Shown in pieces: positions 34,902-43,632 of a stretch of 64,000 nucleotides of DNA. A program made the position numbers and the translations under genes. The stretch comes from Methanoculleus sp. GTDB lineage: Archaea > Halobacteriota > Methanomicrobia > Methanomicrobiales > Methanoculleaceae. How positions within the stretch are numbered: position 1 is the stretch's first letter; the number at the start of each line of letters is the position of its first letter. The notes below the pieces were generated by a model that saw nothing but the letters and a program-made list of their open reading frames with translations, did no database searches and was not told the origin of the DNA. The DNA is taken from assembly GCA_018433835.1 (NCBI GenBank), contig JAHDQM010000001.1, forward strand, positions 40,806 to 104,805, written 5' to 3'.

Positions 34902-35583
34902 CTGCCAGATACACCTCCGCGTTCTTCTCATCTATACATCGGGAGAGAGGACCGAGCCCGCTCTCCCGCAGCCGCCCGACATCGATCCCTCCCGCGAACT
35001 CGTTGAAGGCCGGGACGAAGAGGAGCCGGGTGCGGTCCCCCGACGGCCTTTCGAACCCCGAGTAGAGGTAGGCCGGCCGGGCGCGGGCGGCGCACCCTAC
35101 GGTATCCACGAGCGAGACGACCGGGTGGTGGTGGCCGAGGACGACGAGGTGGCCGGGGAGTTCGGGGGCGGGGTGGGTGTGGCCGTGGAGGTAGCCGACG
35201 CCGTCGATGAGCGTGCCCTCGGGGGGAAGGAGTTCGCCGGCCTCAAGGAACCGGCCGATGCCGCCGTCGTGGTTGCCCGGGGCGACGGCGATCGGCACGC
35301 GGTCCCGGAACGACCGGAGGACGCCCGGGAGCTCCCGGTACTCCTGCCTGCTTGTCACCGGGACGTTGTGCTTGACGTCCCCGAGGAGGAGGAGGAGGTC
35401 GGGCTGTGCCTCCTCGATGCAGGCGATCACCCGGTCGGCCCGGGCGGCGCTCCGGCTCGTGATGTGGACGCCGTGACGTTCGAGGCCAGATTCGATGCCC
35501 ATGTGCAGGTCGGCGACGACCAGCACCCGCCGGTCCTGCTCGACCAGGAGGGCCGGGCCGTTCTCGATAAAATGAAGGCGCAT
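34849..35583 (-). CDS. metallophosphoesterase (COG1407 type), 244 aa
   Basis: Calcineurin-like phosphoesterase with metal-binding motifs ADLHMG (residue ~24), LLGDVKHN (~68), APGNHDGG (~101) and GHHHP, in the order usual for the fold. The COG1407 group is often encoded with Lhr-type helicases and DNA ligase and is thought to work in DNA repair. Here it overlaps the helicase gene and follows the RPA-associated gene by 7 nt, so a three-gene DNA-maintenance operon is likely. The substrate is unproven. Confidence 0.88.
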   Translation of the reverse strand: MRLHFIENGPALLVEQDRRVLVVADLHMGIESGLERHGVHITSRSAARADRVIACIEEAQPDLLLLLGDVKHNVPVTSRQEYRELPGVLRSFRDRVPIAVAPGNHDGGIGRFLEAGELLPPEGTLIDGVGYLHGHTHPAPELPGHLVVLGHHHPVVSLVDTVGCAARARPAYLYSGFERPSGDRTRLLFVPAFNEFAGGIDVGRLRESGLGPLSRCIDEKNAEVYLADGTYVGSPATLCPAGDR

Positions 35584-35590
35584 TATCGTG

Positions 35591-36412
35591 TCAGATCAGT
35601 TTAATCATGCCCGATGCAGGCTGGTAACATTCCCCTGCGGCGAGGAGCTCTTCGAGCGCAGTGCGCGCTTCCCGGGCGGAGAGGCCCGACCGCACCCCGG
35701 CAGCGACGGCGTCGTCGAACCCGATGCCCCGGGCGCCGCCCCCCTCCTCGATCGCGGCGAAGAGGAGGTCGCGGCCGACGACGGGCGCGATCTCGCCGAC
35801 GGCGAGATCGGAGCGGACGCTTGCAAGCGCTGTGCGCACCATCGCGGCCATCTCGCGGATATCCTCGGCCGTGGTCCCGTAGAGCCGGACGGCGGCCGCG
35901 GCCCGTTCGCCATCGCCGTCCCGGAGCGCTTCGAGCCGATCGAGCGTCGCGCCGGCGGTTGAGAGCACCCAGATGTCGCGGACGGTGCGGTCCACCACGT
36001 TGATCGCTTCGGCGTCCACCGTTGCGTGTGCTCTCTCACCGGTTCCGGTGAGCGCCGCCCGGCCGGTGACGGCGACGAACGCGGGCGGTTCGATGCAGCC
36101 GAGCGTCTCGACCGCGTCCGGGCTCTGCCAGTCCGCCGAGACCCGGAATGTGCCGGTGGGGTCGGCGATCCGGGCCTGCACGATTTCACCGCTCCCCCTG
36201 CGCTCGGTAAGGGCGCCGACGATGAAGAGGCGGCGGCACCAGGCGCCGGTGGGCGTCACTACGTACGAGCCGTCCCGGCCGTCGCCTGAATCCGCCGTCT
36301 GCCGCGCGGCGGAGAAGTCCCGCGCAAATACCCGTTCTGCAGGTTCCATGAATCCGTCCGTTTCAGGAAGGGTGCTGTTATACCGGCGCAGGAGAACCGG
36401 CCGGATCTCCAC
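35591..36412 (-). CDS. RPA-associated OB-fold protein (COG3390 type), 273 aa
   Basis: The start is GTG at 36412 with GGGAG upstream. Residues ~45-145 form an OB fold (RRLFIVGALTERR, then VQARIADPTGTFRV), and a C-terminal winged-helix-like part follows. The pattern fits the archaeal RPA-associated proteins that are usually encoded beside replication protein A. No RPA gene is in this window. It heads the operon with the phosphoesterase and Lhr helicase, which supports a role at single-stranded DNA. Confidence 0.75.
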   Translation of the reverse strand: MEIRPVLLRRYNSTLPETDGFMEPAERVFARDFSAARQTADSGDGRDGSYVVTPTGAWCRRLFIVGALTERRGSGEIVQARIADPTGTFRVSADWQSPDAVETLGCIEPPAFVAVTGRAALTGTGERAHATVDAEAINVVDRTVRDIWVLSTAGATLDRLEALRDGDGERAAAAVRLYGTTAEDIREMAAMVRTALASVRSDLAVGEIAPVVGRDLLFAAIEEGGGARGIGFDDAVAAGVRSGLSAREARTALEELLAAGECYQPASGMIKLI

Positions 36413-36527
36413 GCGAACTCCCGGTATTTCCGTGACGATTCCGTACCTACCTGTTCGCCCTCAACCCTCTAAAAAGGATCACCGGAAGGAATGACGATGC
36501 TTTTACGATGCACGAGCACCAACACCT

Positions 36528-37502
36528 ATGCAAATGGAAGGCAACCACACCATCTGGATAGAGAAGTATCGGCCCAGAAGACTCGACGAGATGGTCGGAC
36601 AGAAGGATATCGTGGTGCGCCTCCAGTCCTACGTGAAGACCGGCAGCCTGCCGCACCTCCTCTTCACGGGCAGCGCGGGGATCGGGAAGACGACCGCCGC
36701 CGTGGCGCTGGCGCGGGAGTTCTTCGGCGACTCCTGGCAGACGAACTTCCGGGAGATGAACGCCTCCGACGAGCGCGGCATCGACGTCGTCAGGAACCAG
36801 ATCAAGGAGTTCGCCCGGACGTCGCCGCTTGCCGGGGCGACGTTCAAGATCCTCTTCCTCGACGAAGCGGACGCGCTCACCACGGACGCGCAGGCGGCTC
36901 TGCGGAGGACAATGGAGACCTACGCCCGGACCTGCCGGTTCATTCTCTCGTGCAACTACTCATCGAAGATCATCGACCCCATCCAGAGCCGGTGCGCCAT
37001 CTACCGGTTCAGGCCGCTTGATGCGGAGGCGGTCACTGAAGAGGTCAGGAGGATTGCCGCAGCCGAGGGCCTCACCGTCACGGAGGGGGCGCTCGACGCC
37101 ATCGTCTACGTCGCCTCCGGGGATATGAGGAAGGCCATCAACGCCCTGCAGGGCGCCGCCATCCTCCGGCCCGACATCGACGAGGAGACGGTCTACGAGA
37201 TCACCGCGACGGCCCGCCCGGAAGAGATCGACGAGCTCCTGGACCTTTCGATGGCAGGGAGGTTCGACGAGGCAGAGCGGGCGCTCTCCGATCTGACCCG
37301 CGGCAGGGGCATCGCCCCGAACGAACTGATCAACCAGTGTTACCGCACACTGGTCCGGCGCGACATCGACCGGACGCTCAAAGTGAGACTGATCGACGCC
37401 CTCGGCGAGACCGATTTCCGCCTTTCGGAAGGAGCAAGCAGCGATATCCAGATGGAGGCGCTGATCGCCCGGTTCGTCCTCGCCGCAGAGCAGCACCGAT
37501 GA
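36528..37502 (+). CDS. rfcS: replication factor C small subunit, 324 aa
   Basis: Clamp-loader AAA+ ATPase that opens PCNA. Walker A is [11 protein letters not shown], Walker [11 protein letters not shown], sensor 1 ILSCNYSSK and the SRC motif [10 protein letters not shown]. The C-terminal collar domain is complete. The start may be 36528 or ATG 36534. It lies 10 nt upstream of mcm, forming a replication operon. A divergent paralogue is at 53683-54693. Confidence 0.95.
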   Translation: MQMEGNHTIWIEKYRPRRLDEMVGQKDIVVRLQSYVKTGSLPHLLFTGSAGIGKTTAAVALAREFFGDSWQTNFREMNASDERGIDVVRNQIKEFARTSPLAGATFKILFLDEADALTTDAQAALRRTMETYARTCRFILSCNYSSKIIDPIQSRCAIYRFRPLDAEAVTEEVRRIAAAEGLTVTEGALDAIVYVASGDMRKAINALQGAAILRPDIDEETVYEITATARPEEIDELLDLSMAGRFDEAERALSDLTRGRGIAPNELINQCYRTLVRRDIDRTLKVRLIDALGETDFRLSEGASSDIQMEALIARFVLAAEQHR

Positions 37503-37512
37503 GGATTCTGCC

Positions 37513-40500
37513 GTGACCGAAGAGATAACCGTCGAAGTCACCGACAACGTCGGTGAGTGGACGAAGTTTCTGAAGAAGCAGTACAAGCGGGAGCTCGCCG
37601 AACTCTCCCGCGAGTACCCCCACAACCGGTCGCTCGTCATCGATTACCGGAAGATCCTCAACAACAAACTCGCGTTCGAGCTCCTGCGGAGCCCGGGGAA
37701 GGTCCTCGGGGATATCCGGGACGCGATCGTCCAGAACAAACTCCTTAAACTCAAAGAAGGCCAGGACCCGGACCAACTCAACATCCGGTTCACGAACCTG
37801 CCGCAGAAGACCGACGTCCGGGATATCAGGGCCGACCAGATCAACACCTTCGTCAGCATCGAGGGGATCCTCAGAAAAACGACCGAAGTGCGTCCCCGGA
37901 TCGTGAGCGCGGTCTTCCGGTGCCGTTCCTGCAACAAGAACACCGATCCGGTCCCCCAGGGCTACGGGCGGTTCGACGAGCCCGACTTCTGCCCGAACTG
38001 CGAGCGCAAGACCCGTCTCGACCTTGTCATGAACCGGTGCCGGTTCGTCGACGCCCAGAAACTCCGGATCCAGGAGTCGCCCGAAGGCCTCCGGGGCGGC
38101 GAACAGCCCCAGACGCTCGATATCGACGTCACCGACGACCTCACCGGGATGGTAGCGCCGGGCGACCGCGTGGTGGTGAACGGCATCCTGCGGTCGGTGC
38201 AGAGGGTCAACTACGGCCAGAAGAGCACGCTCTTCGACATCTATCTCGAGTGCAACTCCATCGAGGTCGCCGAGAAGGAGTTCGAGGAGGTCTCGATCAC
38301 CGAGGAGGACGAGGCGAAGATCATGGCGCTCGCCCGCGACCCCGTGATCTACAAGAAGATCGCCCGGTCGATCGCGCCGACGATCTACGGCACCGACGAC
38401 GTGAAGGAGGCGATCGCGCTCCAGCTCTTCGGCGGTATCGCGAAGGACATGCCGGACGGCTCCCGCCTCCGCGGCGACGTTCACGTCCTCCTGGTCGGCG
38501 ACCCGGGTATCGCGAAGAGCCAGATCCTGCGCTACGTCGTGAAACTCTCGCCCCGCGGGATCTATACGAGCGGCAAGTCGTCGACGTCCGCCGGGCTGAC
38601 GGCGACGGCGGTCAAGGACGAGTTCGGCGACGGGCGCTGGACGCTCGAGGCCGGTGCGCTGGTCCTCGCGGATATGGGGATCGCCGCCGTCGACGAGATG
38701 GACAAGATGCAGAAAGAGGACCGGAGCGCGCTGCACGAGGCGATGGAACAGCAGTGCTACGACGACGAGACCGAGGTCCTCACGGAGAGCGGATGGAAAC
38801 TGTTCCGGGACGTAGTCCCTGAGGACCGCGTCGCGACGCTTTCTCCCGACGGCAGGCTCGATTACGCATCCCCGTCCGGTTTCGTGACCTTGGAGTACGA
38901 CGGGGAGCTGTACTACGTCAAATCGCGGCAGGTGGACCTCGCGGTCACGCCGAATCACCGGCTGTACGTCAACCTGAACCGGCGCGCCGACGAGTGGGAG
39001 GGGTTCCGGCTCGTCCGCATGGACGAGGTCCCGCTCCACAAGCGGATGCGGTTCAAAAAGAACGCCGTGTGGGCAGGGGAGCGGCAGGAGACCTACGAGA
39101 TCCCGCCCGTCGTCAAGTTCGCGAACCAGAACGCCGAAGGAAAACTTACCGAACCCATCCGCATCGGGATGGACGACTGGCTTGAGTTCCTGGGTTACTT
39201 CCTCTCAGAAGGGTCGGTCCAGCGGCACTACCGGACAGGCGTCCCCTACCGCGTGATCGTATCGCAGACGAACCCTGAGTCTGCTGAAACAATCCGGCGG
39301 TGCCTCGGACGGCTGCCGTTCCGCTTCTCCTACGACGGCAAGAACTTCGCGATCAACGCCAAGCAGCTTGCAGAGCACCTCGCGCCGTTCGGGAAATGCC
39401 ACGAGAAGTACGTTCCCGGGTATGCCAAGCGCCTCCCCCCGGAGCAGATCGGGATACTCCTCGACGCGCTCATGCTCGGGGACGGCTACGCCAACAGGAC
39501 GACCGGAGTCTCGATATACACCACCTCCTCGAAGAGGCTTGCCGACGACGTCACCGAGCTCCTGCTGAAGAAGGGATGGTCCGGGAACGTCTATCGCATG
39601 CGGGAGGCCGGAACCGTCGTACCGAACCCGCGGGGCGGGACCTCGACCGTGACCCACGATATCTTCCAGGTGACCTTCATCCGCGACGGCCAGAACGAGC
39701 CGAACGTCAACACAAACGGACAGCGGCATATCGAGACGCGGCCGTATAAGGGCACGATCTACTGCCTTGAGGTCCAAAACCACATCCTCTACGTCCGGCG
39801 GAACGGCATCCCGGTCTGGTGCGGCAACTCGATCTCGGTCGCAAAGGCCGGCATCACCGCGACCCTGAAGTCCCGGTGCGCGCTCCTGGGCGCGGCAAAC
39901 CCGAAACTGGGGAGGTTCGACCAGTTCGTCCCGATCGGCGAGCAGATCAATATGCCGCCCTCGCTCCTCTCCCGGTTCGACCTCATCTTCGTGATGACCG
40001 ACCAGCCCGAGGTCGAGCGCGACGGAGCGATCGCCCGGCACATCATCAAAACCCACAGCGTGGGCGAGCTGATCAAGCAGCACGCCTACGAGCCCCTGCC
40101 CGACGTCGACGAGGACTACATCGAGCGGGAGCTTGCGCCGGTCATCCCCGACATCGACCCGACGCTCCTGCGGAAGTACATCGCCTACGCGAAGCGGACC
40201 TGCTTCCCCATCCTCTCCGACGGGGCGCAGGAGGCGCTGATCGCCTACTACATGCGTCTGCGGAACCTCGCGAGCGGGAACAAGCCCGTCCCGGTCACCG
40301 CCCGGCAGCTCGAGGCGCTCGTCCGGCTTGCGGAGGCAAGTGCCCGGATGCGGCTCTCGAGCACCGTCGATACGGAAGACACCGACCGGATCCTGAAGAT
40401 CGTGGACGCGTGTCTCCGGCAGGTCGCCTACGATGCCGAGACGGGGAGTTTCGATATCGACAAACTCGTGACCGGGGTCACGAAGTCGCAGCGTGACATC

Positions 40501-40692
40501 ATCCGGTCGGTGAAGGAGGCGATCAGGAACGTCTCGGGCGACTCCGGCGGGCAGGCGAGGGTCGACGAGGTCGTCGATATCCTGGTGCAGCAGGGCTTCT
40601 CCCGCGACAAGATCGAGCACACCATCGAGCAGCTGAAACGGGGCGGGGAACTGCTCGAACCCCGGCACGGGCTGGTGAAGCTGATCGGGTGA
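37513..40692 (+). CDS. mcm: MCM replicative helicase interrupted by an intein, 1059 aa precursor
   Basis: The start is GTG at 37513, 10 nt after rfcS. The extein (~701 aa) has the N-terminal DNA-binding part with a zinc motif (CRSCNK...CPNCERK, residues ~137-164), Walker A VGDPGIAKSQ (~328), Walker B LADMGIAAVDEMDK (~387) and the arginine-finger sequence LLSRFDLIFV. A 358-residue intein lies at residues 415-772, right after HEAMEQQ. The C-terminal winged helix is present. The protein forms the hexameric replication helicase after splicing. Confidence 0.95.
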   Translation: MTEEITVEVTDNVGEWTKFLKKQYKRELAELSREYPHNRSLVIDYRKILNNKLAFELLRSPGKVLGDIRDAIVQNKLLKLKEGQDPDQLNIRFTNLPQKTDVRDIRADQINTFVSIEGILRKTTEVRPRIVSAVFRCRSCNKNTDPVPQGYGRFDEPDFCPNCERKTRLDLVMNRCRFVDAQKLRIQESPEGLRGGEQPQTLDIDVTDDLTGMVAPGDRVVVNGILRSVQRVNYGQKSTLFDIYLECNSIEVAEKEFEEVSITEEDEAKIMALARDPVIYKKIARSIAPTIYGTDDVKEAIALQLFGGIAKDMPDGSRLRGDVHVLLVGDPGIAKSQILRYVVKLSPRGIYTSGKSSTSAGLTATAVKDEFGDGRWTLEAGALVLADMGIAAVDEMDKMQKEDRSALHEAMEQQCYDDETEVLTESGWKLFRDVVPEDRVATLSPDGRLDYASPSGFVTLEYDGELYYVKSRQVDLAVTPNHRLYVNLNRRADEWEGFRLVRMDEVPLHKRMRFKKNAVWAGERQETYEIPPVVKFANQNAEGKLTEPIRIGMDDWLEFLGYFLSEGSVQRHYRTGVPYRVIVSQTNPESAETIRRCLGRLPFRFSYDGKNFAINAKQLAEHLAPFGKCHEKYVPGYAKRLPPEQIGILLDALMLGDGYANRTTGVSIYTTSSKRLADDVTELLLKKGWSGNVYRMREAGTVVPNPRGGTSTVTHDIFQVTFIRDGQNEPNVNTNGQRHIETRPYKGTIYCLEVQNHILYVRRNGIPVWCGNSISVAKAGITATLKSRCALLGAANPKLGRFDQFVPIGEQINMPPSLLSRFDLIFVMTDQPEVERDGAIARHIIKTHSVGELIKQHAYEPLPDVDEDYIERELAPVIPDIDPTLLRKYIAYAKRTCFPILSDGAQEALIAYYMRLRNLASGNKPVPVTARQLEALVRLAEASARMRLSSTVDTEDTDRILKIVDACLRQVAYDAETGSFDIDKLVTGVTKSQRDIIRSVKEAIRNVSGDSGGQARVDEVVDILVQQGFSRDKIEHTIEQLKRGGELLEPRHGLVKLIG
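38755..39828 (+). other. MCM intein with LAGLIDADG-type homing endonuclease, 358 aa
   Basis: Block A starts at Cys (CYDDETEVLTESGWK), and block B has AVTPNHRLYV with the TxxH motif. The endonuclease has two LAGLIDADG helices: LEFLGYFLSEG (~39180) and LLDALMLGDG (~39460), each with its acidic residue. Block F is YCLEVQNHILYVRRNG and the junction is WCGN followed by Ser as the first C-extein residue. The penultimate His usual in inteins is replaced by Gly. Removing the intein joins HEAMEQQ to SISVAKAGITATLKSRC, the normal MCM sequence. Confidence 0.93.
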
Positions 40693-40721
40693 GGGACTGC
40701 TGCCGGTCGGGATCAATTGAA

Positions 40722-40728
40722 TTTTTTT
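40722..40728 (+). terminator. poly-T terminator after mcm
   Basis: A run of seven Ts begins 30 nt after the mcm stop codon, between two convergent genes. Confidence 0.45.
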
Positions 40729-40782
40729 CGGGCAGCCAGCTCCGGGTGAGATCAGGAGTCTCCTCGACCCACGATCCCGAAG

Positions 40783-41211
40783 TTAGAGAATAAACCCGTC
40801 TTCCGTAAGGATCTTCTTTATCGTGTTCACCAGGGCTTTTGCTGTGGCAAGGGCGCCTTCTGCATCGGTATGGGTGGCGACAGAACTGAGATCATACGTG
40901 ACCGTATGCCGTTTCCTCCGCATCCGGTCAAAGGCGGCAACCTCATCCGGGGTGAGGTAGAACTTCAGGAACTCCTTCACGGAAACGTGCCCTTCACCAC
41001 CCTTCGGCCGATAGCCCCTGGAGAAGATCAGTGCCCTTCCTGCCGAGAGAGCAGCGTTGTAGGAGATGTTATACGCCTATTCGTTGCTGATCTCAAGGTT
41101 CATCTCGGCGGCACGGAGATCCCGTTCCGCGATATTGATCGCTTCCCTGACCGTGTTCGGATCGATGGGTATCCTCTCAATCTTCCCTTCCATCTCCAGG
41201 CGTTTCACCAT
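40783..41211 (-). pseudogene. HEPN-domain toxin gene with an in-frame TAG (codon 45)
   Basis: Read through one stop, the frame encodes a 142-codon HEPN protein. MVKRLEMEGKIERIPIDP comes before the stop. AYNISYNAALSAGRALIFSR and KEFLKFYLTPDEVAAFDRMR come after it, ending with the RNase-type Rx4-6H motif in RMRRKRHTVTY. The stop (41079-41077) stands where HEPN proteins usually have Trp (NE-W-AYN), so a TGG to TAG change is likely. It overlaps the MNT gene by 35 nt, the usual MNT/HEPN layout. The toxin is probably inactive; the 65-residue C-terminal piece could only be made from an internal start. Confidence 0.85.
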
Positions 41212-41773
41212 AGCAACCCTCACCCAGGATCATAACTTTTGGCCTGTTCAGAACATTGGTGACGAACGGATCGGCCCTGTCGATGCGTTCCCGTAATTCT
41301 TCTTTCTTCACCAGCGTATAGTTAATTTCCCGCTGAAGAGTCCTCTCACTCTCATTTATCAGGGGAATCAGTCGATCCTCATCGACCTCCCCGACGATGA
41401 AGAGATCGATGTCGCTCGTTGCACCTGCCGTTCCGGAGGCAAATGAACCGTAGATGAATATACACTCGAGATCGCCGAGTTCGTTAAGTCGCTCTCTGAG
41501 AACCTGAGCGACTCCCTCCGTCTTAAGAACCAGTCTCTGCAACTCAGGGTAGAGGAAAAAATCCCGGTCGACAGAGTAGTATGTCTGGTTCCCCTTTGTC
41601 TCCGATCTCAGCAGGCCGAATGTTTCGAGGTGCGCGAGTTCCTTCCGGACAAGAGCGTAGTTCTTCCCGACCAGCCGCTCGACCTGGCGGATGTAATACT
41701 CCTTTTCGGGATTCAGGAGGAACAGGGTGAGTACCTTCACTCTCGTCTCCGAGGATATGAGAGCCTCAAGCAT
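41177..41773 (-). CDS. MNT-type nucleotidyltransferase antitoxin with N-terminal winged helix, 198 aa
   Basis: Residues ~1-85 form a winged helix (TLFLLNPEKEYYIRQVERLV). Residues ~100-160 hold the minimal nucleotidyltransferase core GSFASGTAGATSDIDLFIVG, with the GS and DxD motifs intact. In MNT/HEPN modules this protein neutralises the HEPN RNase, in studied cases by AMPylation, and can repress its own operon. The start lies about 25 nt after TATA (TTTTTATAATC, minus strand, 41806-41796) with no Shine-Dalgarno. A palindrome overlaps that promoter. Its HEPN partner is broken. Confidence 0.87.
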   Translation of the reverse strand: MLEALISSETRVKVLTLFLLNPEKEYYIRQVERLVGKNYALVRKELAHLETFGLLRSETKGNQTYYSVDRDFFLYPELQRLVLKTEGVAQVLRERLNELGDLECIFIYGSFASGTAGATSDIDLFIVGEVDEDRLIPLINESERTLQREINYTLVKKEELRERIDRADPFVTNVLNRPKVMILGEGCYGETPGDGRED

Positions 41774-41804
41774 GCAGGAAGAGTGTCGCCAGTTGATTAT
41801 AAAA

Positions 41805-41822
41805 AGTAATCGATTGATTACT
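41805..41822 (-). promoter_or_regulatory. palindrome over the MNT/HEPN promoter
   Basis: AGTAATC-GATT-GATTACT is a perfect 7-bp inverted repeat, directly upstream of and touching the TATA box of the MNT gene. A likely operator for the winged-helix MNT protein itself. Confidence 0.5.
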
Positions 41823-42092
41823 AAATGTGTTCAAATGATTGTATAATATAATCAATACGCAACGGCGATTGTCCGTGTGGGAAGAACGGGTCCGGCGGCC
41901 AGCCGCAGATAACCCGGACGGCACATCGCGGGCGGCAGGCCATAGGCTTCCGGGCAGATGTTGATGAACCGCTTCCGGCGATTCGGATCGTCTGCCGAAG
42001 ACTATCATAACCCGCATAGCCTGCCTCACCGTGAGAAACGTCCGTCTCCTCTACTCTCCGCCCCAGGGGGGATCCGCCGGCTCACTTTCACG
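41823..42092. other. intergenic, no gene supported
   Basis: An AT-rich patch (to about 41860) with further dyad symmetry around TATAATATAATC, followed by GC-rich sequence with only unconvincing open frames. Confidence 0.45.
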
Positions 42093-42405
42093 AACAGCCC
42101 CCGGACGTGTAGATGATTGTGAGAGAAATGCTATATAGACCCAGGTCTATTCCCTTATGCGGATGCCCAGAACGTATTCGCAAAACCGCGGAGGCTCATC
42201 CCATCCGTCCAAGACCGGGTGAACCCCCCACTGCCCGAAGGCAAGAGAGTGGTTCGCATTCCACGTACTTAAAATTACGCCTCTTTTGCCTCCGGGAATG
42301 TTACAGGAGGAAAAACAAATGAACGAAAAGATTGGAATGCGGGCACTTTCCATGCTCCTTGCTGCATTGCTGGTGAGCGGAACGATGGTGCCGGCGGTGA
42401 GTGCA
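42093..42405 (+). repeat. duplicated promoter-leader-signal-peptide segment, copy 1
   Basis: It starts with AACAGCCCCCGGACGTGTAG and ends within the signal-peptide codons at GCGGTGAGTGCA. Copy 2 is at 44901-45214. The two agree over the whole ~313 bp, with scattered substitutions and single-base indels. The copy covers the TATA box (42132-42137), a ~160-nt leader and the first ~29 codons. Similarity stops at the predicted signal-peptidase site. Confidence 0.85.
42131..42150 (+). promoter_or_regulatory. TATA box overlapping a perfect palindrome (copy 1)
   Basis: ATAGACC-CA-GGTCTAT (42135-42150) overlaps the TATATA box. Copy 2 keeps the dyad despite changes (ATAGATCCGGGTCTAT, 44943-44958), which suggests an operator or a transcript hairpin. 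Confidence 0.55.
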
Positions 42406-43623
42406 GAGACTGAATCAAGGGGCTGGCTCGATACATTCGACCAGTGGGTTGAGCCAAGGGATATGTCGAAGTATACTCCGGTCATTGAAACCCCGCAGAG
42501 GGTTCCGATCACTGAGGAGATCGCACGGCAGCACCCCGGAGTAATCATTCTGGATCCGAAGAGAGAATCAGAATTCCAGGTAATCGATGCAGACATAGTT
42601 CCAACCTCTCCCGGTAAAGTATCATTGACGCTGCAAACCGAGAGCAGCGACCTCGGCACCAGGGATTTAATGCCGGACGTGAGAATGACCCAGGGAACTA
42701 TCTCCTGGTACTGGACACAGGACACATTTGTCTACCACGAAATCACGATCCATAACTATGCTTCTTCTGCAGCGAGCGGGATGGTCATCCTCTGGTCGCT
42801 TGAGGATGGGTATGGGTGTGGCGTACCCTTCTCAGATCTTGCAGCGGGGGCAGACCTCACTGTGACGGTTCCATTCGAGGTTCTCCCACAGCATAGCTCC
42901 ATCGGAGTAAAACCGATGGCGGTCGAGATCAGAGTTGATCCGACCGGCCTTACGTCATGGATGGCAAGAATGCCGATCGATGCCGTAGAGAAGTATAACA
43001 ACGATGCGTCGCATCTCCTCGATCCTGACGGCGGAGAAAACCTCGAGACAAGTGATCTATATCATTTCCCGTTCAGTGAGGGATATAGAGTGCTACTCGA
43101 AGCGGCGCAGGCGGCTGATGGGACGACAGAGCCATATCAGTCTGCCTATGAGGTAATGCAACGGGTTCATGATATAATGGAGTATAACAACGAAACAACG
43201 TACGTTGAGTATATATTTTCCGATCTGTATACCCTGGATCATCCATCTCCCATAAATGGAAAATACCAGGGGGTCTGCGATGAGTATGGGACCCTGTATA
43301 CCGCCTTCACCCGCGCACTGGGAATCCCGACGCGGTTCCTGTCGTTCACCATGGAGCTGCCTTCCGGTAACATAACAGGGCATGCTATTGCAGAATCGTG
43401 GAACGGAAATGCCTGGATACACTCGGATCCGACATGGAATGTATTTGACAATCCCCAGGTTTACAGGACGGCGGGAAACACTCACATCAACATCACCGTC
43501 TACGGTGACGCCGATGACTCCTATTACACGCAGGACCCCAACGACCCGACCGGCGACGGCATTCTCAGGTATGAAGACTTCAGAACGCAGATTCTCCTCG
43601 GAGAGGTTCCGAGGTACAACTAA
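42319..43623 (+). CDS. secreted transglutaminase-like (papain-fold) protein, 434 aa
   Basis: The start at 42319 has AGGAGG 8 nt upstream. Residues 1-29 are a signal peptide ending PAVSA. The transglutaminase-like domain lies at ~residues 300-390 and has the triad: Cys in GVCDEYGTLYTAF, His in NITGHAIAESW and Asp in IHSDPTWNVF. Such archaeal domains are usually proteases or peptide-modifying enzymes. Residues ~60-220 form an unassigned, probably beta-rich domain. The 5' end is a duplicate of that of the gene at 45128. A PGF-CTERM protein gene follows after 9 nt. Confidence 0.85.
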   Translation: MNEKIGMRALSMLLAALLVSGTMVPAVSAETESRGWLDTFDQWVEPRDMSKYTPVIETPQRVPITEEIARQHPGVIILDPKRESEFQVIDADIVPTSPGKVSLTLQTESSDLGTRDLMPDVRMTQGTISWYWTQDTFVYHEITIHNYASSAASGMVILWSLEDGYGCGVPFSDLAAGADLTVTVPFEVLPQHSSIGVKPMAVEIRVDPTGLTSWMARMPIDAVEKYNNDASHLLDPDGGENLETSDLYHFPFSEGYRVLLEAAQAADGTTEPYQSAYEVMQRVHDIMEYNNETTYVEYIFSDLYTLDHPSPINGKYQGVCDEYGTLYTAFTRALGIPTRFLSFTMELPSGNITGHAIAESWNGNAWIHSDPTWNVFDNPQVYRTAGNTHINITVYGDADDSYYTQDPNDPTGDGILRYEDFRTQILLGEVPRYN

Positions 43624-43632
43624 CCCATTTTT

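Noticed and set aside
42113..42322. 69-codon upstream frame in the duplicated leader
   Set aside because: Its ATG lies before the TATA box, so it would not be transcribed from this promoter, and the frame differs between copies at its end.
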